Shown: positions 1 to 5,347, numbered from the stretch's first letter. The stretch is 6,032 nt of DNA from Thermoplasmata archaeon (GCA_021828715.1 JAJZDF010000043.1:1-6032); one strand, 5' to 3'. Translations and numbers: made by a program. The notes: generated by a model not told the origin, from the letters alone.

Positions 1-44
1 CGGGTCGTCGCGGACGCGACCGAGGGGAGGTTGGACCGAGGAGG

Positions 45-242
45 TCAGCCGTACGGGCCGACCTCGTCCAGGAGGTCGACATGCGTCAGCAGCATGCGGC
101 GGCAGCAGTACCGCTGGAGGCCGAGGGCGTCCAGGACCTGGCCGGCGTTCTCTCCGCGGGCGGTGCGTTCTCGGTACTGGTCCCAGTGCTGTCCGATGAC
201 CGCCCCGCAGGTGAAGCAGCGGACCGGCACCATCATCGTCAT
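45..242 (-). CDS. rpoN: DNA-directed RNA polymerase subunit N (RpoN/Rpb10)
   Basis: This is a small zinc-binding subunit of the archaeal RNA polymerase, equivalent to eukaryotic Rpb10. It sits in the assembly platform with subunits D, L and P. The 65-residue product has the family's length and signature: VRCFTCG near the N terminus (C9, C12) and a YCCRRM motif (C46, C47), which give the four zinc ligands, followed by the usual LLTHVDLLDE segment. It is the last visible gene of the ribosomal operon, 15 nt after the rps9 stop. Three nearby ATGs could be the start (242, 236, 233). A GGAG at about 251-254 lies 8 nt before the ATG at 242, which favours the longest form, although family members usually begin at MxxPVRC, matching the shorter ones. 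The identification is secure; only the exact start is uncertain. Confidence 0.96.
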   Translation of the reverse strand: MTMMVPVRCFTCGAVIGQHWDQYRERTARGENAGQVLDALGLQRYCCRRMLLTHVDLLDEVGPYG

Positions 243-257
243 GGGTGGTGACTCCCC

Positions 258-665
258 TCAGCGGTACGACTTCTGGCGGCGCTTGCGCGCCCCGCGGCCA
301 CCGGGTCGCTTCGGCAGCTTGCGGCGCGGGTCGTTGACGAGCAGCGAACGATCGTAGCGGCGGAACATCTCCTTCAGCTGGTCGTCCTTGAGCCAGGTGA
401 GGAGTCCGCGGGCCACCGCGGTCCGGGCGGCGGAGGCCTGCCCCACGATCCCGCCTCCGGTGACGTTCACCGAGATATCGAGCGTACGCGAACGGTCGCC
501 GACCATGAGGAGCGGCTCCTGGATCTTCTGGCGGACGAGCTCGGGCTCGACCAGCTCGAGCGGCCGGTCGTTCACCCGGACGGCCCCGACGCCCTTGCGC
601 ACCGTGGCACGGGCGATGGCCGTCTTGCGCTTCCCGGTCGCGAGGACAATCTGGGGGCTCTTCAT
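258..665 (-). CDS. rps9: Small ribosomal subunit protein uS9
   Basis: This is ribosomal protein uS9 of the 30S head, whose C-terminal tail reaches toward the P-site tRNA. The 135-residue product has the archaeal form. It starts with a short VLATGKRKTAIARATV segment (residues 7-22), has the glycine-rich VNVTGGGIVGQA motif (about 66-77), and then the ARTAVARGLL helix. It ends in the very basic tail RKRRQKSYR, the conserved C terminus of the family. The ATG overlaps the uL13 stop as ATGA (4 nt), a sign of translational coupling, and a GGAG lies 7 nt upstream within the uL13 gene. The gene is third in the eL18-uL13-uS9-RpoN order that is widely conserved in archaea. It is complete, with no sign of disruption. 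Confidence 0.97.
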   Translation of the reverse strand: MKSPQIVLATGKRKTAIARATVRKGVGAVRVNDRPLELVEPELVRQKIQEPLLMVGDRSRTLDISVNVTGGGIVGQASAARTAVARGLLTWLKDDQLKEMFRRYDRSLLVNDPRRKLPKRPGGRGARKRRQKSYR

Positions 666-1108
666 ACGTGCGCTCCGAGCAATCGCGTGACCTCGGCGAG
701 CGTGATCGGGGTCCGCAGCGCAGGCTTCGGCCGCGCCGCCTCGAGCGGGACGGCGACGGCGCTCTGGTAGGCGGGCGGGACCCCGATGTGGACCTCGAGG
801 CGACGCATCGCCTCCTTCCCCCGCGTCTTGAGGTGGGGGACCATGCCGCGGACCGTCCGACGGAAGATCCGGTCCGGGTAGCGGGGAAAGTGGGGTCCGC
901 TGCGGACGGAACCGCGGGCGCGGGCCTCGGTGTAGGACGCGACGACCTGCTGGTGCGAGCCCGTGACGACCGCTCGCTCCGCGTTGACCACGACGATCGA
1001 TTCCCCGTTCAGGAGGCGTTTTGCGATCACGCTCGCGGCCCGGCCGAGTACGAGTCCCGACGCGTCGACGACGGTCGGCGTACGGACGGCGACGGGTACC
1101 TCAGCCAA
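662..1108 (-). CDS. rpl13: Large ribosomal subunit protein uL13
   Basis: This is ribosomal protein uL13, an early-assembly protein of the 50S subunit. The 148-residue product carries the family landmarks. Near the N terminus is VVDASGLVLGRAASVIAKRL (residues 13-32), followed by the VVVNAERAVVTGS strand-turn. Next come the HFPRYPDRIFRRTVRGMVP segment and the KTRGKEAMRRLEVHIGVP segment, both typical of the archaeal/eukaryotic version. The start is read as TTG at 1108-1106, because the frame has no ATG or GTG before the conserved core. A GGGGGTG, close to the ideal GGAGGTG, lies 7 nt upstream and supports this choice. The gene overlaps the end of eL18 by 8 nt and the start of uS9 by 4 nt, so translation of the cluster is probably coupled. 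Confidence 0.96.
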   Translation of the reverse strand: MAEVPVAVRTPTVVDASGLVLGRAASVIAKRLLNGESIVVVNAERAVVTGSHQQVVASYTEARARGSVRSGPHFPRYPDRIFRRTVRGMVPHLKTRGKEAMRRLEVHIGVPPAYQSAVAVPLEAARPKPALRTPITLAEVTRLLGAHV

Positions 1109-1466
1109 CGAGCCGCACCCCCGCGCCGTCGGGCTGGGACTTGAGGATGTCGTGCAGCGAGAGGGCGCTCCCTCCCGCGGCGTGGATCTTGGTGCGGGCC
1201 GCCGAGGAGTAGGCGAGGGCCGCCACGGTGAGACGCTTCGAAAGGAAACCGTCGGAGAGGACCTTCCCGGGGACCACGATCGTCTCGTCCGCCTCCGCGA
1301 TCCGCTCGAGGCGACCGACGCTCACCGGGCGCGACGGGTGCCGGGGCCGCTCGAGATCGTCGGCGACCGAGTCCCAGACGGGGGCGTTGTGGGTGCGGGC
1401 TGCGCGGCGCAGCTCCCGGATCGCCCGGGCGAGCTCCGGGCTTCCCTTGACGTGAGAATGGGCCAT
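1101..1466 (-). CDS. rpl18e: Large ribosomal subunit protein eL18
   Basis: This is ribosomal protein eL18, a 50S protein found in archaea and eukaryotes (it belongs to the uL15/eL18 fold family). The 121-residue length matches archaeal members. Visible landmarks are the VWDSVADDLERP segment (about residues 30-41), the SVGRLERIAEADETIVVPGKVLSDG core, and the KIHAAGGSALSLHDIL segment (about 92-107). It is the first gene of this operon and has its own TATA box 33 nt upstream of the ATG. In many archaea the gene before it is rpoD with rps13-rps4-rps11. Here the upstream neighbour is an unrelated membrane-protein gene on the same strand, so this cluster is detached from the rpoD part. Confidence 0.95.
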   Translation of the reverse strand: MAHSHVKGSPELARAIRELRRAARTHNAPVWDSVADDLERPRHPSRPVSVGRLERIAEADETIVVPGKVLSDGFLSKRLTVAALAYSSAARTKIHAAGGSALSLHDILKSQPDGAGVRLVG

Positions 1467-1494
1467 ATCGGGGTCGCCCTCGACCCGGGTGCGT

Positions 1495-1504
1495 GATATA
1501 AGCG
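1495..1504 (-). promoter_or_regulatory. TATA box of the eL18-uL13-uS9-RpoN operon
   Basis: Read on the minus strand the sequence is CTTATATCAC, an AT-rich island in otherwise GC-rich DNA. Its centre lies about 33 nt upstream of the eL18 ATG. With the usual archaeal spacing of about 25-27 nt from TATA box to transcription start, the mRNA would have a leader of only several nucleotides. A GAGGG closer to the gene would mostly lie at or upstream of the predicted transcription start, so translation initiation is probably leaderless-like. Confidence 0.7.
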
Positions 1505-1536
1505 TTGCCCGCCGCGCCGGTGTCCTCGGGACCGGA

Positions 1537-1555
1537 GGGGCCCGGCTCGGGCCCC
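1537..1555. repeat. GC-rich perfect hairpin between the membrane gene and the ribosomal operon
   Basis: The stem GGGGCCCG (1537-1544) pairs perfectly with CGGGCCCC (1548-1555) around a 3-nt loop. It begins 8 nt past the stop codon of the minus-strand membrane-protein gene and lies upstream of the operon's TATA box. No T-run follows on either strand, so it does not look like an intrinsic terminator. It may shape or protect the 3' end of the membrane-gene mRNA. A similar stem with a 3-nt loop occurs at 5348-5366. Confidence 0.5.
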
Positions 1556-1562
1556 GGCGTCC

Positions 1563-2168
1563 CTACGGGCGCCCCGTGCTCGGGAGGGGCTGCGCGGCCG
1601 CGGCAGCCGAGGGTAGGGCGGGAAGCTCCCGGTGGGCGAGGTAAACCCCGGCGCCCCGCCCGAGGAGGAGCCCGAGACTGACGCCGAAGAGGAGGTCGAC
1701 CGCGACCAGGAGGTAGAGACCTAGGATCGAGGGAGGCGCGGGCGGAGGGAACGCGGTGAGCCCGCTCGGGCCGAACACTGCGGCCTCGGCCGCGAGTCGG
1801 ACGGCGAACAGGACCAGGTAGAGGACGGGCACGTGCCACGAGAGGCGATAGTACCGGCGTCCATCGGCTCGCGTCTCGAACTTCACGATGCGGCGGATGT
1901 ACGGTGCGGTGACCGCCGCGGCGAGGAGCGGTACCCCGAGGTAGAAGGGAGCCAGCAGCAGGGCCGAAGTACCCCAGGTCCCGACCGCCGTGTACAGCGT
2001 GCCGCCTCCGAGCACGGCGAACAGCAGCACGTAGAGGCCCGCCGCGACGAAGAGCCGGCCCGCCGAATAGACGGTCCCGCGGAGCTGCCGGACGGTGCGC
2101 CGGGCGAGGAGCAAGACGACCAGGCCGAGGAAGATCGCGAGGGACTCGGTGTCGGAGCCGGTTGCCAC
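1563..2168 (-). CDS. Predicted five-helix integral membrane protein, family not recognised
   Basis: This is a 201-residue hydrophobic protein with five likely membrane helices, at about residues 8-22, 36-62, 68-90, 112-132 and 148-170. The first loop is basic (RRTVRQLRG). A charged cytoplasmic-looking stretch lies between helices 3 and 4 (RRIVKFETRADGRRYYRLS). The tail after helix 5 is rich in Ala and Pro. The layout, in particular the F-x-T-R-x-D-G-x-x-Y-x-R-x-S segment before a helix ending in VRLAAE, faintly recalls the DUF1453/CcdC membrane family, but I would not assign it on that alone. The start is GTG at 2168-2166. A TATA box centred about 25 nt upstream suggests transcription begins at the GTG itself, giving a leaderless mRNA. 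Codon use and GC match its neighbours. No function is claimed. Confidence 0.8.
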   Translation of the reverse strand: MATGSDTESLAIFLGLVVLLLARRTVRQLRGTVYSAGRLFVAAGLYVLLFAVLGGGTLYTAVGTWGTSALLLAPFYLGVPLLAAAVTAPYIRRIVKFETRADGRRYYRLSWHVPVLYLVLFAVRLAAEAAVFGPSGLTAFPPPAPPSILGLYLLVAVDLLFGVSLGLLLGRGAGVYLAHRELPALPSAAAAAQPLPSTGRP

Positions 2169-2189
2169 GGGGCGGGAAGCGGGGGGCGG

Positions 2190-2196
2190 TATTTAG
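2190..2196 (-). promoter_or_regulatory. TATA box of the membrane-protein gene
   Basis: The minus-strand CTAAATA stands out in GC-rich surroundings. Its centre is about 25 nt upstream of the GTG start at 2168, so the expected transcription start falls on or within a base or two of the start codon. That is the arrangement of a leaderless archaeal gene. Confidence 0.65.
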
Positions 2197-2221
2197 TCGG
2201 GAGGGCCTCGGCCCCTTTCCG

Positions 2222-2265
2222 GCCCGAAGGAGGGCCGGTCCGCGGTCCGCGGGCCGCCTTCGGGC
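2222..2265. repeat. Nine-base perfect inverted repeat between two divergent promoters
   Basis: GCCCGAAGG at 2222-2230 is matched by its reverse complement CCTTCGGGC at 2257-2265, with 26 nt of GC-rich sequence between that can itself fold partly. It lies in the 207-bp intergenic region between the divergent TATA boxes at 2190-2196 and 2334-2340. It could be an operator, a cruciform or simply GC-rich noise. Nothing else, such as an ORF or an RNA gene, is recognisable between the two promoters. Confidence 0.45.
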
Positions 2266-2333
2266 TCCTGGGACGGACGCTCCGCGACTCCCGTCCGGCC
2301 GCACGCGCCGACGGTGCGAGTCGCCGTGAACGA

Positions 2334-2340
2334 TTAAATA
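2334..2340 (+). promoter_or_regulatory. TATA box of the PRC-barrel/glycosyltransferase unit
   Basis: TTAAATA lies about 39 nt upstream (centre to start) of the PRC-barrel ATG at 2376. With standard spacing the mRNA would begin near 2363 and carry a leader of roughly 10-13 nt. That leader would just include GAGGCG (2363-2368), a weak Shine-Dalgarno-like stretch. Confidence 0.65.
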
Positions 2341-2375
2341 CTGCCCTCCGCCATCGGCGGCCGAGGCGCCTACCG

Positions 2376-2618
2376 ATGCGCAAATTCCTGACCGAGCTCC
2401 GCGGGAAGACCGTGATGACGAACGACGGCCAGATCCTCGGGCTCATCGACAACTTTGTGGTCGACACCGGCACGGGCGGGATCGCCCATGTCCTGGTCAC
2501 GCCGAGCGAGGACGTAGAACAGCGCCTGTTCCAGAGCGACGCGTCGGGCCGGCTGGTGCTCCCCTTCAAGAGCATGCGCGCGGTCAAGGATGTCGTCGTG
2601 ATGGACATTGGCAAGTGA
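2376..2618 (+). CDS. Single-domain PRC-barrel protein, CdpB-like
   Basis: This is an 80-residue protein made of one PRC-barrel domain. Visible landmarks are LRGKTVMTNDGQILGLIDNF (residues 8-27), VVDTGTGGIAHVLVTP (28-43), a charged loop (SEDVEQRLF), then GRLVLPFKSMRAVKDVVVMD (58-77). That order (GK-V-x-x-DG-x-x-G, a D-x-x-TG turn, then a final P-x-x-x-x-AV-x-D-x-V-V) is the pattern of stand-alone archaeal PRC-barrel proteins. From memory it resembles CdpB1/CdpB2, which in haloarchaea connect the FtsZ-anchoring protein SepF to the rest of the division machinery. Assigning a division role here is inference: no sepF, ftsZ or cdpA is in the window. The ATG at 2376 gives the family's normal length. 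The next gene begins inside this one, implying a shared mRNA. A general RNA-binding or scaffolding role is the alternative. Confidence 0.9.
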   Translation: MRKFLTELRGKTVMTNDGQILGLIDNFVVDTGTGGIAHVLVTPSEDVEQRLFQSDASGRLVLPFKSMRAVKDVVVMDIGK

Positions 2619-3480
2619 GCCCCCGTCTCCGCTGATCTCGATCGTCATCACCGTCAAGAACGAGGGCGCGCACCTCGCGCAGCTGCTCGACAGCCTGCTG
2701 GCCCAGGAGGGCCCGTTCGAGGTCGTCGTCGTCGACGCATTCAGCCGGGACCGTACTTGGGAGATCGCCCAAGAGTACGCCCGCCGCCACCCCAACCTCG
2801 TCCGAGCGTACCGGCGCGCCGGCTCCCGGGGGATCGGCCGGAACGTCGCCGTGGAGCACGCGCGCGGCACGACGATCGCGTTCATCGACGGCGACTGCTT
2901 CGCCGACTCCCGATGGCTCGCCACCGTTCGCCGCGGCCTCGCCCAAAGTCCCGTGGTCGCCGGGAGGACCGTGGTCGTAGGGAAGGCGAAGTACGGCCAG
3001 CTCGAGCGGGTCGAGCTCTTCGAGAGCGGCTATGACGTCACCTACCCCTCGTGCAATCTCGCCTACCGACGCGACCTGTTCGTGCGTCTCGGCGGCTTCG
3101 ATCCGCGGTTCGTCACCGCCGAGGACATCGACCTCAACCTCCGTGCGGTCGCTGCGGGCGCCTCGATCCGCTACGAGCCGGCCGCCGTCGTCTACCACCA
3201 CGTCCGATCGAACTTCGTCCGATTCCTCTACCAGGCGTTCTGGAACGGCTACGGCCGCAAGCAGCTTACCGAGAAACAGGGGAACCTCTGGGGCCGGTAC
3301 CGCTACCGGCGGCTGATCTCGGGGCAGCGGACCGCGATCGCGTGGGCCCGGCTCGCCGCGGCGATGACGGGCTACCTCTTCCGGGTCCTGACCGCGGGCG
3401 ACCGTCGTCTCGACCCGGTGGTCCGTACCTCCGCGCGGGTGCGGGGAGCGTCGTCGGACGACATCCGTCCGTCGCGCTGA
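2608..3480 (+). CDS. Family 2 glycosyltransferase
   Basis: This is a 290-residue enzyme with an N-terminal GT-A fold, expected to transfer a sugar from a nucleotide-sugar or lipid-phosphate donor at the cytoplasmic face of the membrane. Landmarks are ISIVITVKNEG (residues 10-20), VVVDAFSRDRT (40-50), the metal-binding FIDGDC with the DxD at D94-D96, PSCNLAYRRDLFVRLGGFD (147-165), AEDIDLNLR with the acidic ED pair E172-D173, and YEPAAVVYHHVR (189-200). A hydrophobic stretch at about 242-262 may associate with the membrane; there are no clear multiple helices. Acceptor and sugar cannot be read from the sequence. The start is a TTG that overlaps the PRC-barrel gene by 11 nt. An in-frame stop at 2599-2601 rules out a longer form, and no ATG or GTG occurs before the core. 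Coupled translation with the PRC-barrel gene is likely. The stop is 28 nt from the end of the convergent Roadblock gene. Confidence 0.93.
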   Translation: MASEPPSPLISIVITVKNEGAHLAQLLDSLLAQEGPFEVVVVDAFSRDRTWEIAQEYARRHPNLVRAYRRAGSRGIGRNVAVEHARGTTIAFIDGDCFADSRWLATVRRGLAQSPVVAGRTVVVGKAKYGQLERVELFESGYDVTYPSCNLAYRRDLFVRLGGFDPRFVTAEDIDLNLRAVAAGASIRYEPAAVVYHHVRSNFVRFLYQAFWNGYGRKQLTEKQGNLWGRYRYRRLISGQRTAIAWARLAAAMTGYLFRVLTAGDRRLDPVVRTSARVRGASSDDIRPSR

Positions 3481-3508
3481 GATCGGAGAGCCGCGGGCGG
3501 GGACCTGC

Positions 3509-3868
3509 TCAGTTCGCCTTGAGGATGTCGGCGACCTTGCCGACCTCTTCGAGGACCTTCGTGACGTCGGCGGTGCGGTCGACGACCGCGACGAGCAGCG
3601 CCTTCTTGCCGCTCCCAACGATGATCGTCTTCGAGTCGCTGCCCTCGATCACGATCCGCTCGGGAGGAGAGCGGTTGAGCTCCGTGTTCGCCGTCGCGGC
3701 GGCTCCCAAGATCGTCGCACACATGATCGCGAACGTCTCGGTATAGACCCCCGGCGGCACGTCCGCGTAGAGCACCAGCCCGTCCCGCGAGACGAGGGCG
3801 GTCGCCGTCCCTCCGACCCGGGCCTTGAGGTCCTTGATCACCGTGCCGACATTCCCGGTTGCCATCAT
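3509..3868 (-). CDS. Roadblock/LC7 domain protein
   Basis: This is a 119-residue single-domain protein of the Roadblock/LC7 superfamily. Members form dimers that regulate or scaffold small Ras-like GTPases (the bacterial MglB-MglA pair is the model). The expected order of elements is present: an N-terminal helix (residues 5-18), the strand ATALVSRDGLVLYADVP (22-38), a long Ala-rich helix (about 44-62), strands RIVIEGSDSKTIIVG and KKALLVAVVD (71-97), and a C-terminal helix (100-117). The start is one of two adjacent ATGs (3868 or 3865). It follows the V4R gene after 16 nt. The sequence reading TAGGAGGATC merges the V4R stop with a strong GGAGG, about 12 nt before the first ATG. The two genes therefore look like one operon. 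No GTPase gene is in the window, so the partner is unknown. Confidence 0.9.
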   Translation of the reverse strand: MMATGNVGTVIKDLKARVGGTATALVSRDGLVLYADVPPGVYTETFAIMCATILGAAATANTELNRSPPERIVIEGSDSKTIIVGSGKKALLVAVVDRTADVTKVLEEVGKVADILKAN

Positions 3869-3884
3869 CCGCTCGCCGATCCTC

Positions 3885-4286
3885 CTAGACTTCCTCTACG
3901 TGAAAGCGACACTCGGGCTGGCCGGTACTGGCACACATCTCCTCTGTGCATTTAACGCGCCCCCCCTTAAAACGTTCGTAGAACTCGCGGAGGATGCCTC
4001 GGAGCCTGTGGCAGGTCGGGATGTCGCTCGGGGCGACCTCGATCGATCCCTTCACGACGACCTCGTGGTCGGAGAAGGTGACCTCCTCGACCCAACCCCT
4101 CTCCTTGAGTTCGGCCGCCGCGCGCTCGAAGTAGCGCGCGCGATCCTTGAGCGCCTCCTCGGCCATCGGGGCGCCGAGGACGGCCCCTTCCTTGAAGAAG
4201 AGCCCGTGGCAGGCGTGGGACATGACGCCCTCGTAGAGTTCCTTGATCTGGTGGAGCTCTTCCTGGTCGAGCTTGACCTGGCGCAT
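3885..4286 (-). CDS. V4R-domain protein, probable small-molecule or metal sensor
   Basis: This is a 133-residue protein with an N-terminal helix and a V4R (4-vinyl reductase-like) domain, a fold related to the TRAPP subunit Bet3 and used as a sensor domain in many prokaryotic regulators. Landmarks are SHACHGLFFKEGAVLG (residues 23-38), then a helix and the strand HEVVVKGSIEVAP (74-86). The diagnostic end follows: PTCHRLRGILREFYERF (90-106) and CTEEMCASTGQPECRFHVEE (113-132). C26, C92, C113, C118 and C126 with H24, H27 and H93 are candidate metal or ligand contacts. The frame is open back to 4331, but the TATA box lies inside that extension and about 29 nt before this ATG, so the shorter form is preferred. 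The mRNA would then be almost leaderless. It has no DNA-binding domain, so it probably acts through a partner, perhaps the co-transcribed Roadblock protein. Confidence 0.87.
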   Translation of the reverse strand: MRQVKLDQEELHQIKELYEGVMSHACHGLFFKEGAVLGAPMAEEALKDRARYFERAAAELKERGWVEEVTFSDHEVVVKGSIEVAPSDIPTCHRLRGILREFYERFKGGRVKCTEEMCASTGQPECRFHVEEV

Positions 4287-4310
4287 TTGGATGGCGGGAC
4301 CGAGGCCCGG

Positions 4311-4320
4311 AGTATATAGG
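4311..4320 (-). promoter_or_regulatory. TATA box of the V4R-Roadblock operon
   Basis: Read on the minus strand the sequence is CCTATATACT, one of the clearest TATA boxes in the window. Its centre is about 29 nt upstream of the ATG at 4286, which places the transcription start within a few bases of that codon. This rules against the longer reading of the V4R gene starting at 4331. Confidence 0.75.
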
Positions 4321-4381
4321 TTACCTGACACGCGCCGCAGGGCGCCGACGGGGGTTTCGGGCCCGGGAACGGCCGTAGGAA

Positions 4382-5251
4382 CTAGCCGCGCCCCTTCTTC
4401 TGGAGCTCCATGAGATCCTGGGTGGAGACCTTCTCGCCCTTCTTGAGACGGGCCAGGAAATCCTCCTCCCGGGGCGGCTCCGCATCGGTCCAGCCGGCCG
4501 GTACGCGCCCGCCGCGGGCGGCGTAGAGGAGCTTCTCGATGTCGCGCACCTCCTCGATGGAGGCGATGTGGGCCCGATGGGCTTCGTCCGCGGCCCCCTT
4601 CACCTCGATGAGCTTTGCCTGGACCTCATCCGCCTGGCGGCGGAGCTCGTCGACCGACTCGTAGAGCGCGACCATCGACTCGTGCTCCCGCTGGGCGTCC
4701 ACGGCGAGTCCTCCCACGGCGGCGTGATGGCGCTCCGCCTCGATCCGCGCCTCCTGGAACGCCTTCAGGGTCGAGTCGATCTCGGGATCCTGGCGGAGCT
4801 GCTCGTCCTGGTCCCGGATCGCGGCCTCGAGCCGCTTCATCTCCTCGACCAGGCGCTTCTCCTGGTCGCCGGTGAGGGCGGTGGTCATGTGGCGGAACTC
4901 GAGCTCCTTGAGCTCCTTGCGCAGGCGCCAGACCGGCGCCGCTCCCGGCCGCAGCGGGGCCGATCGGGTGCGCTTCAATTCCTGGAGGCGGTCTCCGACC
5001 TCCTGCAGCTTGTGGTTCCACTCCTCCCGGAGTCGCTTCGCTTCCCGGACATCGGCGTTGAGCTGATCTCGGACGCGGCGGTGCTCCTGCGCGTCGGCGC
5101 TCCGGGCGTGGAGTTCGTCGAGGATTCGTCCCCGCTCGTCGGCGAGGGTCCGAGCCTCGGTGTTGAGCTTGTCGCGCCGGGCGCGGTGCTCATCCGCCCG
5201 CGCATTCGCTTCCGCGCGCTTCCGTTCGAGTTCCTCGGTGGCGTCGCTCAA
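4382..5251 (-). CDS. COG1340-type coiled-coil protein
   Basis: This is a 289-residue, highly charged, almost entirely helical protein. A first coiled coil runs over residues 3-95, broken by a Pro/Gly-rich turn (RSAPLRPGAAP, about 96-106). A second coiled coil spans about 108-243, and a short C-terminal domain follows. The segment LEFRHMTTALTGDQEKRLVEEM (about 117-138) and the end EDFLARLKKGEKVSTQDLMELQK (263-285) match what I recall of the archaeal COG1340 family, often mislabelled phosphoserine phosphatase. Its role is not established; no catalytic motif is visible. The frame stays open to 5392, but that extension crosses the TATA box and has Pro/Arg/Gly-rich, non-helical content, with no in-frame ATG or GTG before the coil. 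The TTG at 5251-5249 (MSDATEELERK) is therefore chosen. It gives the family's usual length of about 290. The gene diverges from herA. Confidence 0.88.
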   Translation of the reverse strand: MSDATEELERKRAEANARADEHRARRDKLNTEARTLADERGRILDELHARSADAQEHRRVRDQLNADVREAKRLREEWNHKLQEVGDRLQELKRTRSAPLRPGAAPVWRLRKELKELEFRHMTTALTGDQEKRLVEEMKRLEAAIRDQDEQLRQDPEIDSTLKAFQEARIEAERHHAAVGGLAVDAQREHESMVALYESVDELRRQADEVQAKLIEVKGAADEAHRAHIASIEEVRDIEKLLYAARGGRVPAGWTDAEPPREEDFLARLKKGEKVSTQDLMELQKKGRG

Positions 5252-5306
5252 AGGCCATCCCGCGGCCCTACCCGGGGGCGCGGGGAAAGTTCGACATTCG
5301 GGGTCG

Positions 5307-5313
5307 ATATAAA
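5307..5313 (-). promoter_or_regulatory. TATA box of the coiled-coil protein gene
   Basis: The minus-strand TTTATAT is centred about 59 nt upstream of the proposed TTG start. A transcription start near 5284 would leave a leader of about 33 nt, longer than for the other genes here. The leader contains GGGATGG just before the TTG, a weak ribosome-binding candidate, and an out-of-frame ATG. Confidence 0.6.
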
Positions 5314-5347
5314 GACTACAGGGCGAGCGGCGGTCACGCGCCGCGCG

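Noticed and set aside
1..44. Possible start of rpoK downstream of rpoN
   Set aside because: No ATG, GTG or TTG is present on the minus strand in these 44 nt; any rpoK would begin outside the window.
1537..1555. Hairpin considered as an intrinsic terminator
   Set aside because: There is no T-run on either strand, and archaeal termination relies mainly on T-rich tracts.
1027..2304. A 425-codon open frame on the minus strand spanning the eL18 gene, its promoter and the membrane gene
   Set aside because: Its product is a Pro/Arg/Gly-rich string typical of an out-of-frame reading of GC-rich DNA, and it overlaps two well-supported genes in other frames.
1833..2618. A longer plus-strand reading of the PRC-barrel gene beginning at 1833
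   Set aside because: The extra residues are antisense to the membrane gene, run through both promoters and lack any domain. The PRC-barrel domain is complete from the ATG at 2376, which has its own TATA box.
2584..3618. A 344-codon open frame antisense to the glycosyltransferase
   Set aside because: It is the mirror reading of a gene with clear GT2 motifs. Its composition is dominated by Asp/Glu/Arg/Val from complementary GC-rich codons, with no domain visible.
4287..4331. A 15-residue N-terminal extension of the V4R protein starting at 4331
   Set aside because: The extension contains the TATATA promoter, which is correctly spaced for the ATG at 4286.
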